Assembly (NCBI GenBank): GCA_018398815.1
Contig: CM031614.1
Location: forward strand, 52,641,767 to 52,705,766
Direction of reading: 5' to 3'
DNA: 64,000 nucleotides
From: Conus ventricosus
Taxonomy: Eukaryota > Mollusca > Gastropoda > Neogastropoda > Conidae
Part shown: one piece after another, positions 13,250-25,063 of the stretch
How the letters are laid out: every line of letters starts with the position of its first letter
Position numbering within the stretch: the stretch's first letter is position 1
The notes under the pieces: model-generated
Seen by the model: only the letters and a program-made list of their open reading frames with translations
Told to the model about the DNA's origin: nothing
The model's database searches: none
Program-made: the position numbers and the translations under genes

Positions 13250-14185
13250 TGCAAAGTGGACGTAGGGTAAAGGCAAGAGCTCGATCGAAACCAAGGATTG
13301 TCAACTTCAAGCTTATATATGTCGGATGCTCATCGCATCTTCGTGCCTGCCACTTTGCACGATTAAACATGCAGACTAAATCGGCTGGGTGTTTGATCAA
13401 TAGAAGTACAGAGAACAGCAAGCAACCAGCGCTCAGATCAGCCAGGCAAACAATCTTGAGACCAGACCAGAATCGATGCTTCTCTCTCTTTTATGTCAGC
13501 AAGGATGGTCAGCAAGCAGCTGTCAGCGAGAACCCGACAGCAAGGGAGAGCGGGCGGTGAGACCAAGCACATCTGCCAAGAACAACAACGACCCTGAACA
13601 CACAAACTCACCTTCTGCCTTTTAAACAGCTCGTCGTCAATTGATCGGACGACAACACTACCGACATCACCCTAACAACATACCATCGAAAACAAAATCT
13701 AACGACCGACTCTACGAACAGCATCCTACCCATCATGACATCGAAGCAAAATAATACTATAACTAACTACGATAAACCAATATAATTATCTAATCTAACC
13801 AACAACTAATAAATGAAACTTAATCAATTTCCGATGATTTGCTTGTCTTCGTTCCTAAAACGAAATGTAAACAAGTAAATCATCGTTGCAACAACCCTTA
13901 ACCAACTGTATCAAAATTTTATATTCCCAAATTTTGATTTCTCTTCTAGTTGAATATTTTCGTGTAGTAGATGTAAGTGCATTAATGTTTGAACTAAAAA
14001 CAGCTTAAATGTTTTAGGGGGCTGTTAACTTATATGTTAACCTTCTGGCCAGGGAAACATAGACTATTATGTAGTTAAAATCTGCTCTCTTAGGGAGTAA
14101 AGAGCGTGACGTCATTCGTTTGTTAAGATGATTTCTCTTGTATAATGGCGAAAAAAATCGAAATAACTTTTCTCACTTCTCCACA
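13250..14185 (-). repeat. 3' LTR of the retrotransposon
   Basis: Matches 20,165-21,099 along its length, e.g. CTCGATCGAAACCAAGGAT, TATATATGTCGGATGCTC and the CTCCACA end. On the element's own strand it starts TGTGGAG directly after an A/G-rich polypurine tract (complement of 14,186-14,200). Frames within it are not genes. Confidence 0.9.
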
Positions 14186-15180
14186 TCTTCCCACTCTTGT
14201 TTTTTCAATGCCCTCTCTGACTCGAAAAGATGGGACAGGTGCTAGAGGTATATAACTCCACTTTCCTAGTTATTTCCTGTATAGGGTTACGCCCCTTCCC
14301 AAATATATAAAGAAAATTTAATAATATTCAACACTTCTCCCTCCCCCTTGCTCATCGATTAATTCAAGGTCCTCCGTGAATGAAAAGAATAGAGTATATT
14401 GATACTTCTTATCTTTGTAAAGAGAATTAGGAACAATTTGATTCAGATCGCTATCTTTAATAGTAATATGATAATCACTATTATAAGGAAGGGAAAAAGC
14501 CCGATATTCACGTGACACGTTCTTTTTCATTCAGGCTTGCGTTGTGGTGTAAACAAGCAACACGAAATGAAAGAATAAAATGAAGGCACTGATTCACTGC
14601 GGTGATTTTATAAATAAGGCAGTTAGAATACAGGGGAATGGGGTTTGTTATGAACTTATAATGAAGGCTTGATTCTAACTGCGTTATTTCATGATTAAGC
14701 AAGTTTTGAATCAAGGGGTAGAAAGGAATTAAAGTTAACCAAAAGGAGCATTACGACTTATGACATTTTAGGGTGATTGTGATTCTCGTGGCGTTTTTAT
14801 AAATAAGGCACGAGAATCAAACGGGAACAGGAGAAGGAACTCTTTTCGTTCTCAGCCCATTCTGTAGCCAAACTAAACACACGAGAGATGAAAAAAGGCT
14901 TTGTATATTTCCATGGAAGATCAGTTATAAAATAGACATTGTCAAAAGAAAATAAAAATTAAACTTTTAGCAAAGATAACTTTACAAAAATATGTATAGT
15001 TGTTCTTGCTGAGTTGTTGTTCTTGCTGATTTTCTTTTTCTTTTCTTTCTCCAAAAGGCTCTTTTCTGCCTTATGAAAAGAAAAATGCCAACTTGTCTAA
15101 TTCTAAGCTGCTAACTTTTCTTTCTTCCAAAGTCTCTATCTCTGGAAGAATGCCTCACGTTCTATCCAAACCAACTATTA
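14186..15180 (-). other. Retrotransposon 3' non-coding region
   Basis: Lies between the polypurine tract and the end of integrase. Two related motifs with TTTATAAATAAGGCA (about 14,606 and 14,796) recur. Two short minus frames (14,318-14,714) resemble no known protein; an envelope-like gene is not supported. Confidence 0.45.
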
Positions 15181-15181
15181 A

Positions 15182-16900
15182 TCAACAATTACTGGATTCC
15201 TCAAAAGTAACTGTTCTTGTTTGCTGGCAAGTCTTTGGGATCTCTAGGAAGCGGAACCGGGGTATGCGCGGAACTGGTTTTCTTTTCTTTCTTCCGTTCA
15301 GATCTGGGGAATGTTCATCATTTCGAAGTCTTCCTCGGATTCGCTGTTGGAGGCTTCTTCCCCGTTTGGAGGTGGTATTGGGTCTTCGTCCTCGCCTTCC
15401 CGAGTCTTCCTCTGGGTTCGCGCTGGCAGCATGTCCTCCTTTGACCGTGCCGGTCGATTCCTCCACCAATGGTCGGACCACGTAGGCGTCGTTGTTATAG
15501 GGCCGGGACACCTGGAAATAGTTGAGGCTTTCCAGGCCAGCTTGCAACTTCCCTCTCTCCCGGTTGCGAAGGTAGACCCAGTCCCCTTTCAGACAGGATG
15601 AGAGACGTCTTCCCCCTGGCTTCGGCTCTCCTGGCGTCGATTTTCTGGGACTGGTTGTCCATGCTGTAGGCGTCTCCTCAGCGCGACCTGTGAAGATTGA
15701 CACCAGGTGTTCGAGTTCAAACTGGCTGTTTGTCGATTGCCCAAGATTCATCGACTGGGAGTCTTGGGTGTTTGCCCTAATAGTAGTAAATGTGTGCGAA
15801 CCCGTGGTCGCGGAGCGTGTTAATTGTAAGGCCTGGACCAGTTTTCCGGCTGGTGAAACAGGCCAATCCTTTTCATCTTCAGGTGAGGGAACGAAGGTAG
15901 TTTGGAAAAATGGAGCGGTTGGAACCTCTCTCGCATTGCCCGTTGCCTCTGGGGATGGTAGGGGTCTTGTGGGGTCTTCGTAAGGTTGTACATCGTCATA
16001 CTCAGGCGATCAGGTTTGGACCGAAATTTCGCCCTTGGTCGCTGGATACGTTCTTGGAACCCCGTACTTCAGGAACCCTTCTTTTGATCAGAGCTTTGGC
16101 CACAGTGGAGGCTTCTGGTTTGTGGTGGGGTAACCGCTTGTGTAAACTTGGAGAAGACGTCTGTCATATCGAGGACTTTTCTCTAACCTCGTGCAGCTTC
16201 AAACCTTGGTGAAATCTATGGCGCAAGACTTCTAATGGTCGCGATGCCGGAAAGGTGCCCTGACGTGTGAAAGTCTTGGGATGTGCCCCAGGGCATCACG
16301 GCAGTTTCTGAGAAGTGACGTCCCACGTCCCCCCGTGCATGCCCGTCCATACGCTCGTGTGCGCAGGAGCCCCATGAGCGGGTATGATTCCCTGGTGGCC
16401 CATGTTCGTCGTGAAGGGAGGTCAGGAACTTCTTCTTTCATCGTGCTGGCAGACCAGTTTTGTCGCAGGGCCCATGTTGCAGATCTTCGACCTTCCTGTA
16501 GAGACCCGGACTTCCAAGAATAGTCGGACAGCGATGCTGGCAAAGGTTTGAAGAACTCGGTTTCCTCTTGTTGGGGGGGCATCCGCCATACTGCCAGGAC
16601 TGGCGCACGCGATAACTGGATTCTCGTGCTTGCTCTGCTCGTACTTCCAGCCAGCGTCTTCTTCAGCATCAGGGGGTGTTGTTCCGGTATAAGCTGACTC
16701 TGCAGTCCTAGTCTCTTGGATGGCAGCAATCTGGGGTGGACAGAGTAGCAGCGGCTCATCTTCCGTGGTGGGGCAAGTCTGTAAAAGGGCCGTCGGCAGG
16801 ATTGTTTGCCCAGGCCGTACATGATTACGAAGTTGAACTGTGCTAACTAGCCAGCCAGCGTTTGCTCTAACCGCCCAGGGAAGCTGTCTTTTGAAAGTGG
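15182..16900 (-). pseudogene. Integrase region of retrotransposon pol (broken)
   Basis: The integrase would splice the DNA copy into the host genome. The C-terminal part is readable at 15,182-15,751, with the GDWVYLRNR motif (about 15,563-15,588) typical of the domain after the catalytic core, followed by a basic, disordered tail without a chromodomain. Near 16,310-16,430, other minus frames show HDEHGHQG and a YGRACTG segment resembling the H-H-C-C zinc domain. The catalytic D,D,E core between them cannot be read because of multiple frameshifts. Assignment rests on these motifs and position downstream of RNase H. Confidence 0.7.
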
Positions 16901-18045
16901 CAAGGGGATTGTTGTCAGTTAGACGACGAACTTGAGGCCCAGGAGGTATCTCTGGAATTTTTCGGTGACAGCCCACTTCATGGCGAGGAATTCTAGCTTC
17001 ATGCTAGCGTTAATTGGCCTGATTCTTTTCTGTGGACTAGCCAGCTGCTCGCAGAGGCCTAGACCTGGCGTCGCCCATACTTTGTGCTCGAGAGAGAATG
17101 GCGCCCAGTCCGTCGTGGCTGGCGTCAGTCTCAGGATGAAAAGGCTTTGGGAAATCTGGCTAGCCTGAACAGGTGCTGAAGTCATGGCGGTCCGTCAGTT
17201 TTCTGAAAGCTTCTCTTGGGGTTGGGCCCAGCGTTGGTGAGTCGCGTTTTTTTTCTGCTTTTGTCGCTGGAGACCAAGTCGTAGAGGGACGCGGCGATCC
17301 TTGGCAAAATTTCTTTGATGATGATCCGCCGTAGTACTGGAGAAACCTGGAAACTGCGGACTCAGAGGTTGGAAGGGGGACTGGCCATTCTTGACCCACC
17401 CGACCGTGGAGCTTCGCAGGAATACCCCTTCAGCAGAGAATGGTGGGCCTACCAGTAGATGACTTGGGCGTCGCAGGAATTGACATTTGTCTGCCACTCA
17501 TCTTGAAGTCCCCGTTTCTTGATTCTTCGAGGCAGGCGTTCCAAAGTGTTTCCGGTGTTCTCAAGGTCTTTGATATAAATCCAGGAGTGTCGTCGATGTA
17601 GACCAGAGGAGCTGGAACATGACTTCGGACATCGTAGACTGCATCAGTCGCTGGAAACGTGGCGGTGCCGTGCAGAGGCCCATTGGCATTCTGGTAATTC
17701 AAAGAGGCCCACTGAGTGGTGAAAGCCGTCTATGTTGAACGCAGGGTGCATGCTATCTGGGGGAAAGCCGGAGCAAGGCAGGGTGGAAAAGTACTGTGAC
17801 CCGACCAGAGCGTCGTAAGACTCTTGGATTCTGGGCAGAGGGAAAGCATCTCTGAGGTTTTGAGTTCAACTTGCGGTAGTCGACCAAAGTCGGATGGACC
17901 CGCTTTCTTCCGACGAGACAAATCGGTGCGGCGTAGGGGCGTAACTCGCTTTGATGATGCTCTATCAGTAGTTCTTTCAAGGGGACCGCGGACTTCTTCA
18001 AATGATGGGAGAATGCTACGATAGTTAGCTCACTGTTTTTCATCT
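16900..18045 (-). pseudogene. Reverse transcriptase-RNase H region of pol (broken)
   Basis: The enzyme copies the element RNA into DNA and removes the RNA strand. On the minus strand, a segment at 17,753-18,043 holds the VDYRKLNSK motif; 17,430-17,702 holds the catalytic LVYIDD motif (about 17,590-17,605); 16,919-17,185 holds SSMKLEFLAMKWAV-like sequence and 16,860-16,925 holds LTDNNPLATF, both typical of the Ty3-type RNase H domain. At least four frame changes separate the pieces. This is the clearest family evidence in the element. Confidence 0.85.
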
Positions 18046-18599
18046 GTAGTCTTCAGCCGAGTTCACTGCATCATGTAGGCCCAGGTCTGTAGAGTCAGTC
18101 ATGAAGGCGTGCCGAGTACTTTTCAAGAGGTTCTGTAAGCTTCTTTTCTGTCCTGTCAGTGCCATCGAAGTCTGGAGGGAAAGATTTGGACATTGTTTTG
18201 GCTGCTTGCCTCTGTCTTCTCTCTTTCTTCTTCTTCAGCAGTAACTTCTGATACAGGATTCCTTGACGTTGAGCTGGATCAATAGCCCTTGTTTCATCGT
18301 GTGGACAGCGGCTAAGACTGCTACTGGAGTTCTGCAGGCAGGAGTTTGTCCGCAGGTGTCAGGTTGTGCCATCCTGACATGCGGGCTGCCAGTGGTTGTT
18401 GACAAAGTGGGGACTAGTAAGCAAGGCCTTGGGAAGGTTTGCGTCGATTTTGAAGCCGTTCAGGGATAGAAGTCAGTCCTTCGTTTGCGGCTTGAGACTT
18501 TTGATTGTCGCAATAGAGAGGCAGGGGTTGTGTTGACGGGAGATCGTACGAGCGATGCCCTTGTATAATCTTCTTCTCTTAATTTCTTGCGCTAAGAGT

Positions 18600-19760
18600 T
18601 AGAAGGGTTGAGGAAGTTGAAACATTGTCAGGCAGGTTCCAAGACTTCATCCCTGCAGTACTGGACTCGTTCCTTCTTCTCCCTCATAAGGGCTGCCGTA
18701 GGCGGTTTGACTATAAGACCGGGGTGTTTGAGCAGAGGGTATTGAAGACTTTGTATGTCGACAAGTAGATTGCGGAGTAGGCACCTCTGCCCCATTCACT
18801 GCCGTATTTGACGAGGCCATCTTCTGTCGAAGATCTTTGAGATTTTCCTTGCAGCCCAAGCTTTCTGGACAGTCGTTACTTCGCGCCCTTGTCCACGGCG
18901 ACCATGTCGTCCTTCGTTTATCTTGATTTCAGTCGTCGGACATCTCTCTCGGCGAGGTTTGTCTTCGTTGCTTCCTTTGATGCGCAGCGTTTTGCTGCGA
19001 ACTTGACTTTCTTCTATTGTTGTTGACTGCTCTTCTTCCGCCCCCCCGCTGCCTGGTTTTTCCATAACATCGGGGTTTACTTCCGTTTCCCTGCATCCTG
19101 TAGACCTGTTGATTTTGTCCTTTGCTTGCCATTAGAGATCCTGTTGTCTTGCTCGGCAGTTTGCTTGGACGTGTCCTTTGCGCTGCAGCCACCAGCACGG
19201 CCGTTTAGACTGGAAAGCAGGCTGGTGGGTGAAGGAAGACTGATGAATGCATTCTGGGGAGGGGACATCGCTGGTTGCTGACGACTTCTAGGGGCATTGA
19301 CGGTGCTGCTCTTCTATGCTGCCGTGTAGTGTTGCTTGAGGCTTCTGTCATCAGAGTCAGTGCCGAAATTTTCTCCTCCAGCCGCTGCAGCATGTCGGGG
19401 CCACCAGTCGATGTCTGTTCGATTGGCATACCACGGCAATGGAGTCTTCCCTCATCCCTCGTTGTTGCTTCCTTTGGTTGCTTCTATGAATGGTAGCCCG
19501 GGGGTGTGTCCCGTGTAAAACCGCTCATGCCCTCTTCAGAGGATGCCGGGTGCAGGCCGTTTGACGAATGCGTCCCGAAGTAATGTCGGCTCGAGAGCGC
19601 GTCAGATTCGCCTCGAAGATCTTGACCCATAGCATGTGCGGAGGGTTGATGCGTATTCGCACTATAGACTTCGCCCCTACCAAGCTGTCGGCCTGAAGAA
19701 GGTCGCCGCATTGTTGAGTGACTTTTTTGTTCCCCCAATCTGTTCAAGAATCTTGATTAT
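18600..19760 (-). pseudogene. Gag and protease region (broken)
   Basis: Minus-strand pieces at 19,484-19,747 and 19,205-19,429 are polar and disordered, as expected of Gag. Around 19,155-19,200 the minus strand encodes a CCHC-like knuckle (C-W, then RKGHVQANC) split by a one-base shift. Near 18,735-18,810 a GAYSAIYLS-like stretch lies where the aspartic protease is expected, but the catalytic D-[TS]-G is not intact. Gag would coat the RNA; protease would cut the polyprotein. Confidence 0.6.
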
Positions 19761-20140
19761 TTCTCAGCTGTGTTGATCTCCCCCTGCGTCCCGTGGTCGG
19801 ATCTCTTGTTTGGCTCGGCCGTCAAGTGAGTTAAGGAAGCCAGCTTGCCGCTAGAAGCGGTCTGATGGGCTGAAGTTGCAGGATTGAGGCGCACCCTCTC
19901 GGGCGAAGTCCTCCACGCGCCATCGCCGGAAAATTTACGCAGCTTGTAGAGTCTGCAGGGGTTGCTGGGTTGCTGGGGAACTGTCCCAGCATCAGTTTGT
20001 GTTGATCTTGGGGTTCGCCAATGTCATCATCTCTTCAATGATGTCCAGTAATCTAATCTGAAGAAACTGGTCTGGACCGCAGCCGGCTTACGGAGTCTGG
20101 TCTCTGTCAATATAGTGCTTACTTCTATAGTAGGAACACA
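19761..20140 (-). other. Retrotransposon 5' leader and gag N-terminal region
   Basis: Between the primer binding site and the readable gag pieces. No continuous frame is visible on the minus strand and no other feature is seen. Confidence 0.45.
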
Positions 20141-20158
20141 ATCCCACGTCTGACACCA
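20141..20158 (-). promoter_or_regulatory. Primer binding site, tRNA-Leu type
   Basis: On the minus strand, six bases inside the 5' LTR edge, TGGTGTCAGACGTGGGAT is complementary to the 3' end of animal tRNA-Leu including CCA, with one apparent mismatch. Such a site primes minus-strand DNA synthesis. It also fixes the element orientation. Confidence 0.75.
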
Positions 20159-20164
20159 AAAATC

Positions 20165-21099
20165 TGTGGCAAAGGTGGACTTAGGTCAAGAGGCAAGTAG
20201 CTCGATCGAAACCAAGGATTTTCAATTCAATCTTATATATGTCGGATGCTCAATCGCAGCTTCTGCCTGCCACTTTGCCCAGATAACTCATGCAACTAAC
20301 TCTGCTGGGTGTTGTGGATCAATAGAAGTACGGCAGAGACAGCATGCAACGCTGCCGCAGGATCAGCCAGCAAACAATCTTGAGACCAGACCAGAATCGA
20401 TGCTTCTCTTTCTCTTTATGTCAGCAAAGGATGGTCAGCAAGCATCTGTCTGCGAGAACCTCGTCACTAGAACAACGCAAGAACACTGGCGCAAGAACAA
20501 CAACCGACGCCTGAACACGACAACACACGCTCCTTTTATACATGCTGCCGTCGTCAATTGATCGTACGACACAACACTACCACATCACCTAACAACAAAC
20601 ATCGAAACAAATCTAACGACCGACCTACGACATCATCTCTACAAACATGACATCGACGCAAATAATACTATAACAAACTATCGATAACTCAATATAAGAA
20701 TCTAATTCTAACGCAACTACTATTAAATGAAACTTAATCAAGTTCCGATGATTTGCTTGTCTTCGTTCCTACACGAATGTAAACAAGTAAAATCATCGTA
20801 GCAACTAACCCTTTAGCAACTGTATCAAAATTTATATTCCCAAATCATTGATTTCTCTTCTTCGTTGATATTTTCGTTATTGATGTATGCTTTATTTTTA
20901 ACTAAAACAAGCTTAAATGTTTGCTTGTTTCGTTATAACTTATAGTTACCTATCTTCCATGGAAACATATACTATTTTGTAACTACAAATCTGATCTTAT
21001 GAATTAAAAAGCGTTTGACGGCATACGTTGTTAAGAGTGATTTCTCTTGTAATAATGGCTGAAGAAAAATCGAAATAACTTTTCTTCGACTGCTCCACA
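20165..21099 (-). repeat. 5' LTR of the retrotransposon
   Basis: Direct repeat of 13,250-14,185. Small indels separate the copies, many at homopolymers, so a divergence-based age would be unreliable. It would contain the promoter; on the minus strand no TATA box was assigned with confidence. Confidence 0.9.
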
Positions 21100-22421
21100 C
21101 CTAAGAAAAATCTATCTTTTTGCTAGATTTAAAAGCATGTTGGCATTTGGACATAATTTCTCCATGTCACATAATGCCCCTCCCAAACAAAGTTTTCAAT
21201 TCTACTCTGGGTCAACAAAGCATGGCCCCCCATTATTACCCTCCCAGGCCAAGGACACCTAGGGCAAGGGCCAGACACCTCACTATTTTTGTCGTAGTGA
21301 TTCGTTTGGTGCAGGCCACCAGCGGTTCCACGACCACGCAGGATGTTTCCTGTTTTCCCGCAACCACACAAAAGCAGATACAAAAAAAACAACATTAAAT
21401 GGTACAAGTAGAAACCTACTGCACACCAAGTGCTCCAACATTCACCAAAGATGTGCACAAAGACAGTCACTCAATCAAATCAAAGTCACTTCCGCTACAG
21501 ATTCAGGTGAACCATGGGAAATTGAAAATCCTGAAAGGGGGGGGTCCAGGGGGCCGGGAGGCCCCCTGGCGGGGTCAAGGGGCAGAGCCCTTGTCGGGGG
21601 TCAGGGGGCAAAGCCCCTGAAGCTGAGCATTTTACAGTTCGTTATTAAAATCAGAACCATTTTTGAGGTACTTTCAAGGCCCTTTTTGGTTATTTTTTTG
21701 TTTATAAGTGAAATAAGACCTAATGTTGTGTCCAGAGTAATTTATCTGCCCGCCGCCCCCCCCCACCCCCCCCAAAAAAAAAAGAAAAGAAACTTGGTGA
21801 ATCATAAAGAATTATAAAAATCATATACCACATAATTTTTTGTAGTTATGCAGAATTTACTAACAGACTGTGCATTTACTTTGTCCAAGGAATGTATTCA
21901 GCATTATCCAGCAGCAGCAGGTTCCCTCCCAGTGTTCACACTGAGCAGCTTACAAATTGAAAAAGCCCACTATCCAAAAAAACAAACAAACCCACAGGTG
22001 TTCCAAAATCATGTACAACGCAGATTGTCCAAGAACATTATTCTTATAGCCCACACGATCACATTCATGAAGGAGTCGCATACAGTCACATATTAACACA
22101 AAACCTTCAGAATGTGTCCAAGCCCAGATCTCTAGGCTTAGGGTATCCGGGGAAGTCTATTACATTCATATGTCCATTAGTATACACAGCCTCATAAGTC
22201 TTTGAAGCATGTGTTCCTCTTACTCCTACTTAAAAAACTTTCTAATGGTGCTCTGAACACTAGCATTCCATCCTTTCAGGAGCATCAGTCTATGTTGCAT
22301 CTAGCACTCTATTTTGAACAACCCCCCCCCCCCCCCCCCCCCCAAAAAAACCACAAAAAACCACAATAAAAGCCGAGCCACACCACTCCTATTCTAAAAA
22401 CTTGTGTGTGTGTGTGTGTGT

Positions 22422-22464
<43 letters not shown>

Positions 22465-22490
22465 TGAGAGAGAGAATAGAGAGAGAGAGA
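21100..22490. other. Intergenic DNA with repeat pieces
   Basis: Holds a GC-rich repeat tail (21,535-21,632, ending CCCCTGAAGCTGAGCA), a poly-C/poly-A block (about 22,322-22,350) and a long GT tract followed by GA (22,404-22,495). No gene is seen. Confidence 0.55.
21535..21632 (+). repeat. GC-rich repeat tail, copy C
   Basis: Carries alternating GGGG/CCCC blocks (CAGGGGGCCGGGAGGCCCCC, GGGGCAGAGCCC, GGGGGCAAAGCCCC) and ends CCCCTGAAGCTGAGC. It shares the ending with 7,377-7,490 and 10,876-10,980. The blocks could fold into small hairpins. Element class unknown. Confidence 0.55.
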
Positions 22491-22494
22491 GAGA

Positions 22495-22560
22495 GATTGA
22501 TTGATTGATTGATCTTTAATACCCAAGGATAAGATTTTAGGCCAAAGCTATCTTACAATC
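22495..22560 (-). repeat. Probable retroelement 3' tail
   Basis: On the minus strand the sequence reads GGGTATTAAAGATCAATCAATCAATCAATC, a polyadenylation-like segment followed by a 4-bp repeat, the form of many LINE 3' tails. It directly follows the 113-codon frame at 22,595-22,936. Confidence 0.4.
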
Positions 22561-22594
22561 TGTCCTTGTCAGTATACATTACTTCAGCACATTT

Positions 22595-22936
22595 TCATTC
22601 ATACAGACAATTCAACATAGCACCATGATGAGGATGATAGAGAGAGCGTTGACGTACCTTTGCATTTTTCCTGGTGTTTCTTGTATTTGACATGCTTTTG
22701 AGTGCGTTATGCCAGAAGCTTCCATACTGATGATCCTGCAAGCAGACGATGCCCGGGCAACGGCCAGCAGCTGTGGTTTGCGGCACCAAGGTCAGAAATG
22801 TCACCTTCCCCCATTTCGCCATCATTGTCCGGGACCTCTGTTTCGTCCACCATCGCCAAGACCATTTGTCTGGAGACAGAAGCATCGAATCAGCGACGGT
22901 GTCTTCATTCACAGCCACAAACGCATCGTGCTTCAA
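22595..22936 (-). CDS. Unrecognised 113-codon protein, possibly a retroposed or short gene
   Basis: I do not recognise this family. The ATG-initiated frame has non-repetitive, normal composition: an acidic N-terminus, a Trp-rich stretch (WSWRWWTKQR, about residues 26-35), a segment with CPGIVCLQDHQYGSFW (about residues 59-74) and a basic C-terminus. Its upstream side (22,960-23,250) is GC- and CpG-rich, unlike its surroundings, with repeated CACGTCG words. A LINE-like tail follows the stop. It could be an exon, a retrocopy of a host gene or a fragment of an unclassified retroelement; chance is not excluded. Confidence 0.3.
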   Translation of the reverse strand: MKHDAFVAVNEDTVADSMLLSPDKWSWRWWTKQRSRTMMAKWGKVTFLTLVPQTTAAGRCPGIVCLQDHQYGSFWHNALKSMSNTRNTRKNAKVRQRSLYHPHHGAMLNCLYE

Positions 22937-23269
22937 AGACAGAGAATGAAGTGCAGCAATTCAGACTAGATCTAGGTCGACGGGATCGTTCGACGTGAAG
23001 AAGATCGTTGCGACGTGAAGACGGGCGACGTGAACACGCTCGTAGTCTATCGTGAAAAAGGCGCATATCGGAAAGACAAGTTTTTGCAACAACTTGGACG
23101 CGCATCGCGAGTTGTTCAAGAACGCAGCTGCACCCGAAAACTACCAAAACTGGGAAAATCGACCACAACGAACGCCGATGTCCGGATTTTCCGACAAACG
23201 ACCAATAGATACGAAATCCGGATTTCCCCGGATTTTCTCCCGGACGTGTGGTTTCACCCATGCAGATTA

Positions 23270-24735
23270 ATTCACAATCTTGATTTTTTCATAATCAAAT
23301 TGTTGCGTTCAATTAATGAAGAGACACTTGAAAACCTGATGGACCATAATTTTTGTTTGTACAGTCCCCCCTTATTTTAGACAAATTCTTCTTTGATTAA
23401 TATATAATAATTGAAAAAAAAAAAACACAGAAAAAAAAACAGCATCTCTGCTACATCTTCCATACAAACAAGGTCACAGCCTGCTAACTAGAACATGTCC
23501 TAAACAATCTCACGTAACACAAGTAGCTGAAGGTGTTCCACTCACACGAACGGCCAGACCATGGTGGCTGACATGCCACGAAAACAGCTTTCTGTCTTCC
23601 TTTCCTCTTATTTAAAGCCTGAAAAACAGCCAAGCATACTTATGTACAACCACTATATAAGTTGAACTCAATTTGAAATCATGGCTTCAAATCAAATATT
23701 TCTACAGAAACTCATTAGAAATCATTAATTCTGATTATTCAAATTATCCAAACACCACTGTGTTGAGTGACACAACGATGATCCACGTCCTATTACCAGG
23801 TCTCAGTATACGCAAATCATGTGGGCATACGGAAAGAAGGTACAAGTCCATTTTTCACAAATACTGAAATAAAGAGACCACATTAAAATAAGAAAAAGAG
23901 TTACCTAGCATGAGCAAGGGGGGGGGGGTGGCGGGGGGTGGAGGAGTGGGGGGGGGGGGGGGGGGGGGCCTTAGGGGTTAGTTACAGGAGCATCTACAAC
24001 TAGCTGTGCCTGGCGACTGATATTCTAGTGACAAGTGCAGAATTGCAAGGGCTATCTATCTCATCACCGAGATGAAAGTTACCGTTTCTTGGGAGCATTC
24101 CACGTTCATTTTCCAATAATTCCAGCTAATATGACTTTTAAAAGTAATTAAGACTAAACTGTAACTCTGCAGATAACAGGGAAAAAGAATTACAAGACAA
24201 CCAGATTGCTATTTTGACTTATAGGTCTTCTCCAGATAGATAAACGTAATGTACTCGGTCAGTGCTTACTTCTTGAAGGCATATACATTCTGACACCCAG
24301 AACAAGACACCATGATAGAATCCGACCCTTTCCCAAGCAACACACAAGTACAACTCCCCTGGCTTAATCATTCAAAAGGGATTGAAGCTCCAGTCCACCC
24401 AACACATGGGTTCCCTGACTCAGACAATGCAGTGGGATAAATATGTTTGAGGGCCTAGTATGGGCATTGGGTCCTGGCAAGCCATAGGGGGGGGGGGGGT
24501 GGGGGGGGGGCAGACCAGAAAACGCTTTGCAGAGAAATAGAAGAGTGCAGCGTCGAGCAACCGTACTCCTCATCATTTGAAGACAAGGCCTTACTCAAGA
24601 GACTAAACGGGTACAAAACTACAAGCTTAGAAACACAGACGTCTCTCAGATGCTATATGAGTGAATCGTTAAGCATCTGAATGGCTACTACAAAAGTAAG
24701 TGCTCCTGTCTCAAATTAGCTACTACCACTGACCT
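23270..24735. other. Intergenic DNA, no gene seen
   Basis: A/T-rich with poly-G tracts (about 23,919-23,969 and 24,487-24,512). Short frames lack family resemblance. Confidence 0.5.
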
Positions 24736-24739
24736 TAGG

Positions 24740-25063
24740 GAAAATTCTCTGAAACTGCAGAAGCAGAGACCAAGAATAAATATGATAGCAAATTTTTTCC
24801 CCGACAGAGTGGTCTCCTGCTGGAACAGTTTGCCAGACACGGTGGTCTCAGCCCTTCGCTGAATGCTTTCAAAAAGCCATTTGGAACCAACACTGAAACA
24901 ACCTTCAGACCGTTTACGACCAGAGTGGTCTGACTTATGTTAAGGGACATGGTATAGTCCCACGCACGCATGTGAAAACTTAAGCCCAGTAAGCTAGGAC
25001 CAACGAACAGGCCCCAAAAGGGGCCTCAAACGTGAATCAAGTGAAGTCAAGTCAAGTCAAGAC
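24740..25063 (+). mobile_element. LINE 3' fragment (ORF2 C-terminus plus tail)
   Basis: The plus strand near 24,790-24,850 reads FFPDRVVSCWNSLPDTVVS, then after a frameshift SLNAFKK, the C-terminal signature of non-LTR retrotransposon ORF2 proteins. About 130 bases further is a GGCCCCAAAAGGGGCC palindrome, then GTCAAGTCAAGTCAAG (to 25,062), a simple-repeat tail. This is a 5'-truncated dead copy; clade (CR1, RTE or another) is not determined. Confidence 0.65.

Larger units (their letters stand above)
13250..21099 (-). mobile_element. Ty3/gypsy-type LTR retrotransposon (minus strand)
   Basis: Two near-identical direct repeats (13,250-14,185 and 20,165-21,099) flank a ~6-kb interior. Read on the minus strand the interior shows, in order, gag-like sequence, a zinc knuckle, a probable protease, reverse transcriptase, RNase H and integrase. 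That order (RT before integrase) defines Ty3/gypsy-like elements. LTRs start TGTGG and end CACA/CCACA on the minus strand. CTAAG is found on both sides (13,245-13,249 and 21,101-21,105), a probable 5-bp target duplication with one extra base at the right junction. All frames are interrupted, so the copy is inactive or badly resolved. Confidence 0.9.

Noticed and set aside
15093..16523. Plus-strand frames within the LTR element
   Set aside because: Shadows of minus-strand pol; the minus strand shows the YIDD, VDYRKLN and GDWVYLRNR motifs.
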